Origin: Pyropia yezoensis
Lineage: Eukaryota > Rhodophyta > Bangiophyceae > Bangiales > Bangiaceae
Direction: 5' to 3'
Length of the DNA: 64,000 nucleotides
Assembly (NCBI GenBank): GCA_009829735.1
Contig: CM020619.1
Coordinates: 16,373,816-16,437,815 of the forward strand
Part shown: positions 52,965 through 63,084 of the stretch, piece after piece
Layout of the letters: every line of letters begins with the position of its first letter
How positions within the stretch are numbered: position 1 is the first letter of the stretch
The notes under the pieces: model-generated
Databases searched by the model: none
Seen by the model: only the letters and a program-made list of their open reading frames with translations
What the model was told of the DNA's origin: nothing
Position numbers and translations under genes: made by a program

Positions 52965-54299
52965 GTCTGACCACTCTCCGAAGGAAACGAGGGGGGAACG
53001 TGCGTGGGTAGCACCCCCACCTTGAGAGTGCGGGTGAGGGGGACGCGCGTAAACCTGTGGTAGCGAGGAGGAGCTGAGGGGGGGGGAGACGGTGGCCGTC
53101 CTTGCGGCAAGCACCCGTTACCACCCCTCCCGCTCCGATCCACCCCTCAGGGGTGGTCAGGCGGCCCTCTTGTACCCTTGCCCCCCCGACGCGGGGCCAA
53201 AGAGGGTGCACAGAGGGCCTCAGAACCCCTCGCTCCCGGCTACGCCAGGAGTGCCAGTCCCCTCACGTCCCCATTCTGTGCGGGCAGGGCCGTGGGAGGA
53301 GAAGGGTCTTATCCTTGTTGCGTCACCCCTCCCTTCGGGTGGTGGTCTGAAAGGGGTGTCCCCACGTATCCCCCCTGTCGCTCGACGGGGGCGGCCACGA
53401 GTGTCTTTCCAAGGGGGAAAACCATGGGGCCGTGCTGACCGAGTGTCATCCACCCCCCACGGGGATGGGTATACTCGGCGGTGGGGACCGAATGCTGCAA
53501 AGTGGCATTGCCTCCACCGCCCATTGTGCATCTGGGAGAAGTCCCCCGGTCTCTGGGTCGCGGGTCGCAACCCCCTGAAGGTGTGAGAAGTGTGAGGACC
53601 CTAAGGGCCCTCCACGTTGGGGGACCTCATAGAGATCACGTGGTACCCCTGTGCCCACCCTCCTAACGAGGAGGACGGGGCCGACTCGGCCCCTTGGGAT
53701 TTTACTAGCATCCCATTGGTCCTCTCCTATGGAGATGGGACCGGGTCGCCCCTAGTTCTGGGGCCCTTATCGGGATTCCCAGTGTATGGGATTTTCCCCT
53801 GACCGGAATTGGCCTTTGGTCAATAACCCGGGATGGGATGCATTTGGGGCTTGGATCGCGAATGTGTATTTTGCGTGATTGTGAGAATGTGGAGATCTTG
53901 AGTGTTGGCACTGATGTCCGGCGGGGCTCGTCTTCCCCGTGTTGGCACTCATGTCCGGCGGGGCTCGTCTTCCCCGTACCTTGGAGATTCCCGCCCCGCT
54001 GGCAGGGATGATCCGTGGGGTAACGGGCCCTCCGGAGATGGTGGAGGTCTTTAATTGGCCGGCACGTGGCCCGGTGTGGAGGGTGTCTGGGTGCGGGTAA
54101 GAGGGGGTAAAGTGTGCGTGGGGATGTCCGTTGCTTCCCTTTCGAAAAAAACAGACGTGCGTGTGCTTGAGCACTGTCGTCCTGGTCGCGGATCCCCGCG
54201 TGAAACAGCCAAGCGGTGGGGCGGTTCTGTATCTGTTCTGTCTCCCCGCGTTCTTGGTGGGTTGTTTCTCTGTGTGTTCTGGGTGCTACGCGCCTAAGG
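52965..54299. other. Unassigned region with a 37-bp direct duplication
   Basis: No gene recognised. A 37-bp unit (TGTTGGCACTSATGTCCGGC...) is duplicated at 53903-53939 and 53940-53976. Open frames on both strands (for example 53705-54391 minus) lack domains. The punctuated GGGACC/GGGCCC style of 53580-53860 recalls LTR sequence, but no partner or ends were found. Confidence 0.35.
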
Positions 54300-56031
54300 T
54301 ACGTAAAACCACTCCATGACGGAGCTCGCTGGGACTCGCGGCTGGTAGAGATGCTCGCCTGCCCCACGGATAGCGTTTGCGTCTGAAGCAACGCGGGAAC
54401 GGATGCTCTTCACACGCTTCAATGAGCCTCATAATAGCACCTCCCTTGCCCCTCGCTGACAGCGACGCGCCCGTGAGGGAGGGTGGCCGTGCTGCGGAAG
54501 CTGCAGGGCAGATTTTTGTTGTGCAGCGCTGTGGGGCGCGCCCGCTGGCCTTCGCCGAAAACTTATCGAGAACAGCCGGGGGGGTTATGGGACGAAGGGG
54601 GGGAGGGTGAGGGCACGCAGGAAGAGGCGCTCGCGCCGCCGTCATCCCATTGCAGCAATAGAGAGGTCTTGGTCGGCCGGCACAGGCTCACAGACGTGTT
54701 CTGGTCTTCTGGTGACTCTGCCGAGGTGCTCAATCCCGGAAATGGAGGAGGAAGAGGGCAGCGGGGCCCAGGTGGGGCGAGCGGGACACGCGGACGCGTG
54801 GCGGAAAATTCGAATTCGTGCCAACAATCAGTCAAATGAGCCTTCTGGGACGGTCATTAGAACCAATTTGACGTCTGCAAGAGACGGCGTCTTTCCGCCC
54901 GCGAGTCTACAGTTGCCCACCTGTGCTCCTGGTTTTTTTTCTTCTTTACGTCCTTGAAGACCCTGTGAGCTGACGCACCCAGCGGGGCGACTCACGTACA
55001 CCTCCTTGCACTGCATCATATTTTAGTATGAGTTGCCCTGCGGCTGCCTCCTACTTCTGCGGCCGTTCGGGAAAGATTCTCGTACATGAACACTGTGGGC
55101 TTTCTACGCTGCAAGCAAAAGTTGTGAAAAACTGGTGTCACTTGTGAAAAACTGGTGTCGGACGGATATCAGCGCACGGACGCTCTTGGCTGCTGCACCG
55201 ACTGTATTTGCAGTCACGCGCTTCCGGAGTGCCAACAACTATATATATTTACAATTTATGACCTAGGAACCTGGTGATTTGCACTTGACAGTCTCAGAGC
55301 AGCTCATTTCGTGTGGCACATTAGCGGTGGCCCTCCTTCACGTCGTCGAATACTGACTGTACACCCCAAGTTTCACGACGGTGTCACTCCCAGAGTAAAC
55401 AGTTTCTAAATATTGATGACCTGTCTCGAACTGCCCCTCCTCCCGCGAGTGTAAGTTTGGAGGATCCTGGCGCTGCAAGTGTGCTACCGTCAGTCAATAT
55501 TGACTGGCCAATCAGCGACCGAGACTCCAGGTTGGCCAGATCTCTTGGAGCCAGCAGATTGGAGATATTCCTTTGTGGCCGTGTGCACCCAGCCCGCGGC
55601 GTGTCGGCTCTCGGTGTGGGGGTGCGCGAGTGGAAGCGAGGCGTGGGCCGCGGTCGGGCCACTGTCTGTGAGCCCTCCAGGAAGTCCCCCCTCTCCATCG
55701 CGTTGCGCGCCTGCTGGAAGTAGGAGAGAGGCGTGGTGTATCATCACCAGGATGGCGAGGGCGTGGGCAGGCCCCCCCGCTGACACCTCCTCCTCCGCGG
55801 CAGGGAGCGGTGCGGGGGGGCGGGGGGGGGGTCTCCAGTTCGCGCAAGCTGGTTGGTGCATGCGGCGAGTGCCTGGTCGAGAAGCAGGCTCGGGAGGTCG
55901 GCCTGCCGCGTGACCCTGGTGCGAATTGGGGGTGTGGGAGGGGGTGGGTTGAGTGTTGTTGCGCGGGAGGCACAGTGCGGGAGAGGCAGAGCAGGTGGCC
56001 CCGGCGTGGGCGTCTGGTCTGGCGTGGGGTG
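54300..56031. other. Unassigned spacer before the metallothionein gene
   Basis: The AT-richer part (54830-55500) contains a short tandem duplication of TTGTGAAAAACTGGTGTC near 55125-55160. Frames at 55490-56083 on both strands are long but composition-driven. Confidence 0.35.
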
Positions 56032-56041
56032 TGCATAAGAG
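56032..56041 (+). promoter_or_regulatory. TATA-like TGCATAAGAG of the metallothionein gene
   Basis: Lies 204 bp before the ATG and is followed by a CT-rich leader (56105-56165) typical of an initiator or 5' untranslated region. The motif is the same as at 335. Confidence 0.45.
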
Positions 56042-56235
56042 CGGCCCCGTGTGCTGAAACCTCACGGCTGTCGCGCGCAGCACCTCAAACTCGACACGTC
56101 CTACGCGCTTCCTCTTCCAAGTCGTTCCCTCTCCCCGTCTCTCCCTCTCTCCCTGTTCCCGCTCGCACCCGCCGGCCCACCGCCACCACCACCGCCGCCA
56201 CCCTCCCTACCCCCCCCACCCCCCCACTCCCCACC

Positions 56236-56699
56236 ATGAAGATGGGTGCGGCCGCGTGCCCGTGCGGCAGCTCCAAGTGCAGCTGCAGCTGCAAGGCCGT
56301 ACGTTTGGTGGGATGAAGCCATCCGAGAGCGAGGGGGACTGGGCCGACAGCGGCGGTTGCCGCCGCCACGTGACCTCCACCACCAACAGCCCTGCCGTCG
56401 TCGGCAGTTGTGAGGAGGAGGGTGGAGGTGGAGTGGAGAGTAGCGCCGTGCCCGAGGAGGGGGCGGCCGAGGGGGGCGGCGGCCCGCCGGTGGCCACCGG
56501 TGGTGTGTGCCTGGGGCGGTGCCCCCGCCACCGTGTGTGGGTGGAGGCCGTCTACTAACCCGCTGATTGCCCTTCTGTTCTTGCTGGTGTTGCCGTGCCC
56601 TTGACGTCGTTACGTGGGTGCGACCGCGGGGGGTGTTGGGGTACTGGCGTCGGTGGCCACCTCCAGGGCTGCGCCTGTGACAGCTGCAGCTGCTGCTGA
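56236..56699 (+). CDS. Metallothionein, two exons, 31 residues
   Basis: Exon 1 (56236-56298) starts at CCACCATG and encodes MKMGAAACPCGSSKCSCSC then KA. The intron is 56299-56666 (368 bp, GTACGT to CACCTCCAG, phase 0). Exon 2 (56667-56699) encodes GCACDSCSCC and TGA. The spliced product has 10 Cys in 31 residues, all in C-x-C, C-x-x-C or C-C arrangements and with no aromatic residue, which is the metallothionein signature (binding Zn, Cd or Cu through thiolates in the cytosol). Without splicing, exon 1 runs on for only a few codons. The intron is supported by the donor, the pyrimidine-rich acceptor and the Cys pattern on both sides. Such short metallothioneins are known in fungi and algae. 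A 3' half-copy lies at 19195. Confidence 0.75.
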
Positions 56700-56765
56700 G
56701 CGGCGTCGGCACGGCTGCTGAGCGGCGGCGGCACGGCTGCTGAGCGGCGGCTGCACGGCTGCTGG
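56690..56765 (+). repeat. 21-bp tandem repeat in the metallothionein 3' region
   Basis: Three copies of CACGGCTGCTGAGCGGCGGC-type units start at the stop codon of exon 2. The copy at 19.4 kb has only one, so the array expanded here or was lost there. Confidence 0.7.
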
Positions 56766-57448
56766 CGGGGTGGGGGCGCCGCGCCAGTGCAGGCTGCTGG
56801 GCGGGTGGTCCTCGCACGGAGCTCAACGTCTACTCCCGATGGGGGGTTGATGGGGGGAGGGATGGCGGCGACTGGCACGCGCTCCTGCTCCCCGACGAGG
56901 GAGGGGCGGCTGCTGGTCGTGTTAGCAGCTGCCTGGGGAGGAAGGTCAAGTGGTTACTGCTGTAGCGCACTGCCTTTAGCCCCATCCTGTGGTAGCGTGG
57001 TGATTTTTCCACTCTGGGGGCCGTGTTGAGTGCCTTCCTTGTTGCTCTTGTCTTGGTCCCCGTCTCCTTTTTCATTTTCTCTTTCTCCCGTTGCATGCGT
57101 CACCGTCTTGTACACGGGTTGGGGCGCGCATTTGTTTCTTCTTTAGCTTTTCCCGTTCTTCTTTAGCTTCTCTCCATCCCCGCTCGCTTGCCAATTGAGG
57201 CCAGTCCAGAACGGGCTTGAGAATGGCCGAAGTCAGCGATTTGAGGTCCAACTGGTTCACAGGACGTCGGGTCCATACAATGTCACTTCGTGATCACCTC
57301 ACGTGACGTCCAGCGTACCTGCCCGTCGACGCTTCTGTCCCATTCTCTGCCCACCACTTCATCGACACCCCTCCCCTTAACCGTCCCCCTCCCCCCCTTC
57401 ACCCCCCGCCACCCACACGCCCTCCATGCTCGTCGTCATTCCATCACC
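56766..57448. other. Spacer between metallothionein and the next gene
   Basis: T-rich stretches at 57060-57170 (TTTTTCATTTTCTCTTTCTC) may hold the metallothionein 3' end or promoter DNA of the next gene. A C/T-rich leader precedes ATG 57449. Confidence 0.4.
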
Positions 57449-58546
57449 ATGTTTGGACTTCCCTCTTCCCGGCCGTCAATCAACGTTGACGCCCTCCAAG
57501 CCGTGCGGGCACTGCTTGCTGACCTGCCCCCCGCGCCTCTCATCCGGCCTGCCGGAGCACCCCCCTTCCCCCCCCCCCCCCCCCCCTCATCGAAGCGGTC
57601 CGCGCCCTCGGCGCTGCCCACGCAAAGAGTCCCATTTCGTACCTGTCGCTGACGCTGAGCGGGGCGGGGGGCCTCCCCGGCGGCCCCGCCGCGGACGCGC
57701 GGCGGGCGAGCGCGGGAGGCCGCATTGCCTCCTGGGGCGCCCTCCACGACCTGTTCCTCGCCGACATCCCGGGCTTTCGCTCCGCTGCCGTTGGATGCCT
57801 GGCGTGGAACGTCAAGCGGGCCGTCCAGACGCCGGAGCCGGGCACTCGTGCCGCCGGCGAGACAGCCGAAGAGACGGCCGCCGTACGGCTGGCGGTGGCT
57901 ACGGTGGTGGCGGTGTGGCGGGCGGTGGCCGTGGGGCGCCCCGGTGGAGGGGGGGGTTGTCGGGGGGGCGCTCGACCTGGCCGCCCGCACTGGCGCCGCC
58001 ACCGCGCCGAGCCCTGCGTGGCTGCTGCCACCGCTGCCACCGCGGCCGGCGGCCGAGCTCCCGGACACCGCCCCAAATGCCAACGGCGACGCCGGGGAGG
58101 TGGCGCGGGCGGACCAGGCAAACGCCATCCTGGCAGGCGTTGGCCTGCTGGGGAGTGAGGTGCTAGGCCACGTCCGCGCCGCCAACGAGGCGGCCGCGGC
58201 GCTGCGGGCGTCGGGAGGCGGTGGTGGTGGCTGCGGGGAGCCCCCCCCCCACGCGGTGGAGGAGGCGATCGCCGCCGCCGAGGCGCTGGCCACCGACTTT
58301 CGCCGCATCGACGCGGCCGTGGCAATGGCGATCCGCCTGTCGGAGGCACCCGGCGGCCCCCGCCCGGCGTGGATGCCCTCCCCGCGGCTGGTGCTGCTGG
58401 AGCAGGGCGCCGGAAAGGCGGCGGTGCTGGCCGGGATGGCCCTGCCGGCGCACGCCGACGTGGCGGCGGCACACGTCGGCGACCCGACCCCCGTGCGGTG
58501 GTCGTGGGAATTGCCCGAGGAGGAGGACACGGGGGCGTGGGTGTGA
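57449..58546 (+). CDS. Unknown alanine-rich helical protein, frames split at homopolymers
   Basis: ATG 57449 has a good context (TCACCATG). It opens MFGLPSSRPSINVDALQAV, RALLADLPPAPLIRP, then a 19-C run (57568-57586) after which the protein-like reading changes frame (LIEAVRALGAAHAKSPISYL, ASWGALHDLFLADIPGFRSA, CLAWNVKRAVQTPEPG). A second change occurs at a G run near 57950; the end reads ILAGVGLLGSEVLGHVRAAN, AVEEAIAAAEALATDFRRI and RLVLLEQGAGKAAVLAGMAL, to TGA 58544. Almost all helix-prone, without signal or membrane segments. No family recognised. Long minus-strand frames here are shadows. The opening resembles the interrupted exon at 16677. Confidence 0.5.
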
Positions 58547-59565
58547 GGGAGCGGGGCGCGTTGCGGGACTGCCGGGAGGGGGCCCCCCACACAGGGCAGT
58601 GGTGGCCGCACTGCACGAGGGCGAGGGGACCGCCCCTTGGCGAATGGGATGTGTGCGACACGCGCATTGGGGAGGCGGGGGAGCCCTGCGCGTCCTAACT
58701 TGGCGGGCATCTCTCTCACGCCGGGGCACATGTCCATCGATGAGGCCAGGACTCTGCGCAGCGTTTGGAGAAAGGTATCTTCGGTCAGAACCAGCGCCGA
58801 AGCGCTGCAGCGTCGCCAGCTGCGCACTCTCTATGTATGTCAGGGGGGGACGACAGCATAGTGGGTGGCAAGGGGTACAGCAGGGGGACCCACTTGTCCC
58901 CCCTCTCGTACGCCAGATGTTGCTCCCTACTCGCAAGCTGCCTCTCCATCCTCCGTCATCGCACGAGGCACTCTCCCCATCCGACAACGTTGCTCCCCAT
59001 TCACCGCCACTGCCAGTTGCCCCCCGCATCATCACGCTGGGAGCCCCCCCCCCCCCCCCCCCCCCCCAGCATCGCCACCGCTGCCGCCGCCGACCGTCGC
59101 CGGCACAGCCGCCGACGACGCCGCCGCCACCGTGGCCGCCGCCGCCGCCTGTCCCCACCGCGGCGGCGGCGACCACCACTGCCGGGGCCCCCTTGGCGAC
59201 GCCAGCCCAGTACACGGGAGAGCGCCCCAGACCTCAACGAGCGAGCTAGTGATGACGATGAAATCGAAACGACCCACCCGATCGATTCCACGAAGAGCGA
59301 TTCTCCCAAAAGCTACTGACTGGAATATATATGGTTTGTAGCCCCCTTTGCGAAATGTATCCCCCTTTGTCAAACTGAAGCCTACCTTTACACCAAACCT
59401 ACGATTACAAGGGTTCCAGTCCCTTGCCCTCGCCGCGGTTGGCGCCATCCCGGGGCGCTCCTCATAGCTGACGCCGCTGATGCCGGCACCACCGCCCGCC
59501 CGCGATGCAGCCCACAAAGCCTACAACCGCACGCGGCCACGGTTCTGTTTGGACTCCCTTGGCCA
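58547..59565. other. Unassigned spacer with a 24-C run
   Basis: A C run lies at 59044-59067, followed by a GCC/CCG block (59068-59200). AATATATATGG near 59321 is TATA-like and could serve the following gene. Confidence 0.4.
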
Positions 59566-60348
59566 GTGTGCTGCATGGCGCTCTGCGTGCAATTGTTTGT
59601 TGCGCCTGGATGCGGCATCCTTCATGCATCCTCAAGACGTTGGGTGGTGCCGAGAACCTGTCTACCTCCTGGTCCTGCGTCACGTCTACGTCGTCCTCCA
59701 ATCCGATTGGGCTCGCGGATTCCTCTGACGCGCCCTGTGCACGCCGCGAGATTGGGCGCCGGGCTGTCTGCTGACCTGTCTGTGCCCACGGTGGGCATCT
59801 CTGTCAATGTCACGCTGGAGCAGGAACTGCAGTCGGTCTACGCGGAGATTACCAAGGAGGAGAAGAACCTGGAGGAGCTGCAGGTAGACATGACAGAGTG
59901 GCTCGTAAAGCTGCAGGTTGACGTTGCGGTTGAGCGATCTTGGAAGCTCGCCTTGACCAGGGTGGCCAGCCTACGAGAGGCTAAGTCCTTCCTTTTAGAC
60001 GTCCTCCGCAGCCTGTACCAGAACCTGGATGACGCCGTCCACGTCGTGGGCGCGTCCAAAACGGAAGATCATCAGGTGCTGTCAGTGCACATTGTGGAGA
60101 AGCGGTCCCAGGTGAAGGCAGTGCAGGGGCAGCTCAAGGCTACAGCGTTAGAGCTGGCTGATCGAGGCACTGCTCTGGCCCAGCAGGACCCGAGCGGATG
60201 GGACGAGGCGCGCGCACGCGCCCATCGTGAATACGAAGCCTTTTGTGTTTTGGACGAGAGCCTCCGGGAGGATCAGACGTACATCCTGGACGTGCTCAAG
60301 ATCCTGTGCCGCATGAAGAACACGCTCAAGACCAAGGAGCGCACGGAG
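59566..60348 (+). CDS. N-terminal exon of the NTPase-nuclease locus (coiled coil)
   Basis: The reliable part starts about 59779 (LSVPTVGISVNVTLEQELQ) and is strongly helical and heptad-like: VYAEITKEEKNLEELQVDM, LTRVASLREAKSFLLDVLRS, VVEKRSQVKAVQGQLKATAL-type stretches. The exon ends ...KTKERTE at 60348, followed by a likely intron 60349-60502 (154 bp, GTATTT to GACATAG, phase 0), so it would feed directly into the NTPase frame. The initiating codon is uncertain; an earlier MCCMALCVQLF at 59566 is possible. Helical N-terminal regions are usual before the NTPase of Crinkler/RHS-type proteins. Confidence 0.55.
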
Positions 60349-60502
60349 GTATTTGACGAGTGCTGCTCACAATCGTCCACTGCTGCTTGTGGTTGGTATT
60401 CGTGTATCATTGTCTTTTTTTGTGTCGCACGGCTCTCCTGCTGACCTGTCATGTACACCATGTACTTGCCTACCTGCTGTCGTTGTTTGGACATGGACAT
60501 AG

Positions 60503-63084
60503 CGGCTCATCCGCGGCCCGTCGCCCTTGCACGCCGAGCCCGTCACGAATGTTGCCAAACAGCTGCGTTTCTTCATTACGCCCAACCCGGTGCATGGCGA
60601 AGGGCTGTCCAAGAGGCGCTTTGGCGACAATCTCGTACCTGCAGCTGTACGGAAGCTGTACTCCTTTCGGCATGACGCCCGTGCCACGGGGTTCGTGACG
60701 GGCCCGCCGGGTCGAGGCAAGACGCTGCTCCTGCTGCTGCTGCTTCTGTCGGTCATCGAGGAGCCGGACCTGGTTATGTCGCTGACCCCCGAGGTGCTGG
60801 ACTGGTGGGCAAGTCTGCCCGTCTACGTGCTGTCCTTCAATGGTATCACCAAGGCCACTATTGGTGACCACGTGCTTGCCGCGATTGACTTGGGCTTACC
60901 GGGTCTCCTGCGCATCATCTACGCGGAGTCCTGGGACCCTAGGACCACCGGCTACACATTCAGCACGTACCGGGATGACGTGTCGAAAATGCTGATCGAC
61001 GGACGAACAAGCGTCGCTGCAGTGAAGGCGACCGCCACCACCCTCGTGCAGGCTCGGCTGCTGCCGGCGTCAGCGAACGGCATGCGTGGGCTCCTGCTCG
61101 TTGACGAGCTGCCTAACCTCTCTCTCGCTTCTCTACCTAAGGATGAGCGCGATGCCTTGCTGACGCTGCGGCAGAGGTGCAAGCGGGGCATGCACGTGCT
61201 GAGGCTCATGTACAGCAGTGGCGAAGGAGCGACTGGACCGGATTCTCAGGCGCCGATCTCGGCGAGGACAAGGCTGCTATCTGCTATTGATCACTTGTCA
61301 GCAACGTCGAATACGACGGCACCCAAATCCACGGCGGAAACATCCACGGCGGCCGCGGGAGCAACCGCATCCGAGACAGCCACTGCATGGACAACCGAGG
61401 TCGAGTCGATGGGCCGTGATGCTGCGTCCGTCACCGACGCTGAAGTAAACGACGACGTTCAACCTGAAGACGCTGCCTTGCAAACGGCTGAGGCAGTGCG
61501 AAAGGAGACCTGTGATTGGTGTGAAGAGCTGCGCATCCGGCCGTTGATGACCGCGTTTGAGGAGCGCTTTGCTGAGCGGCAAGGTGGCCGGCTGACGGGG
61601 TCCCTGTCAACCGTCGAAGAGGTCGTTGTTATTCCTCTGATACCTCTGGAGGAGCTACGAGCCCAGCAACGTCTCCGTCTCCTGGACCTTCAGGTTGCCC
61701 TGCGGCGGTCTACTGCGACGGGACAACGGCGGCTGCTCCCTGTCGGAACTGTGGCCAGCCATCTCGCGACGCTCACCCTCGGCCATTCTCGGGCGGCCAT
61801 CGTCCTTGACAGAGCTATCGAGGGGTCGACGGACGGCGTCAACTTCTTCTCTACTTTCCTTGGTGCCCTTGCCCCGACGAAGCTATCCGTTGCGAAGAAG
61901 AGCATCGACATCTTGGCGCAGCACCCGGTGGTGATGGCTGTTGGGCTGCTTAAATGCGACGCACCCTCGTCTGGCTTCCTCACGGAGCAGCTATCGTGGA
62001 ACACGGTCTTTGGGATGGGCGCACTCCAGCAGCGGTCAAGTGGGATATCTAAGTCTCGGAACCCACCATCATTGTGACGTTCTTTTTGGCGGCACTGTCG
62101 ATCAGGCAGCGTCGGGTCTCGCGGTCGGCCAATGTGGGTGCTTCTATTGACGTACTTCCTGCCCCGGACAGCTGCGGCGGGAGGAAAGAACTAAAGGACT
62201 CGGAGGCGGCGACGGACGCGGACGGCGAAGGAGAGGAGGATGACCAAGAGGATTCGGTGGTGGCCACTAAAATCGACGTCTCTGGAGATGATGGCGGGGT
62301 CTATGCCGCGTGCAACGAGGTGCGACGCGCTCTACTCGTGGGTGATGTGACTGTGGCGTGGGAAAACCTTTTCCTTTGGACGGAGGTGATGCTGAGCTGC
62401 TGCCGGGCGCTGCTTTCCAGGAACCATGCTTGTCTCCACGCGTCCGGGCCCCTGCCGTACAAGAAGTACTCCATGCGGAAGCTGTATCCCGCACCTGACC
62501 GCCTGACGGGCCAAGCGCCCTGGCTGTCCCGAGCTGTCCTGGACGTGTCGATCCGTTGTCGTGGCGTCGTCTACTTCTCTTCCATCCCGCAGCTGCTCGA
62601 GGAGTACTCTGAGGACCTTATTGGGCATGTGTGGAGGCCGTGGAGCTCCACCTTTAAAGGGATCGACGGCATCGTCCTGACGCGTTGCTTGCGCGGGGCC
62701 AAAGGGGGGCCTCGGAAGGGCGAGCTCGTGGCGAGGGCGGTGCAGTTCAAGAGCGGTGGGCTGGTGGCTGCGGACATAGCCAATTCCTGCACCTCTCTGC
62801 GCGGGCTGTTTGGACCGGAGCTGTGGAAGAGGTGGGAGCGGCGTACTGCCCTCGTTGTAACGACGCGCTTGAAGGCGCCTCCAAAACTGGACTTGCGCAC
62901 CCGCAAACCGACGTTTGCTGTTGAGAGCGTGATCGTGGTGGACGCCGACTCCGTGGAGAGTGCGTACGGCAATACTATTTCTACATTCGTGGTGTGTGCG
63001 GAATCATTGTTTGGCACGAACATCGTGCGGCGGCGAAGCGTTGGCAAGCCTCAGACCAAGCGTGGACGGGGCGCCTCTTCTTGA
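60503..63084 (+). pseudogene. P-loop NTPase with PD-(D/E)XK-like nuclease, Crinkler/RHS type
   Basis: First part: Walker A GPPGRGKTLLLLLL, then LPVYVLSFNGITKATIGDH, and Walker B RGLLLVDELPNLSLA followed by ALLTLRQRCKRGMHVL, an AAA/STAND-like NTPase. Last part: VVYFSSIPQLLEEYSEDLIG, STFKGIDGIVLTRC and ELVARAVQFKSGG, giving the helix-E, D and QxK pattern of restriction-endonuclease-fold nucleases, and a basic tail KPQTKRGRG. This NTPase-plus-nuclease layout is known from Crinkler effectors and trypanosome RHS proteins, which act in nuclei. An acidic stretch (DGEGEEDDQEDS) links the two parts. The locus is not open in one frame and is treated as a fossil with about one break. Confidence 0.6.

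Noticed and set aside
53580-53980. Additional solo LTR
   Set aside because: Style resembles LTR sequence, but no TG...CA ends, target duplication or second copy was found in the window.
53705-54391. 228-codon minus-strand frame
   Set aside because: No domain or start context; Arg/Pro/Thr/His-rich composition fits a chance frame.
57436-58827. 463-codon minus-strand frame
   Set aside because: Ser/Pro/Arg-rich, no domain; the plus strand shows ordered helical protein sequence and a good start context.
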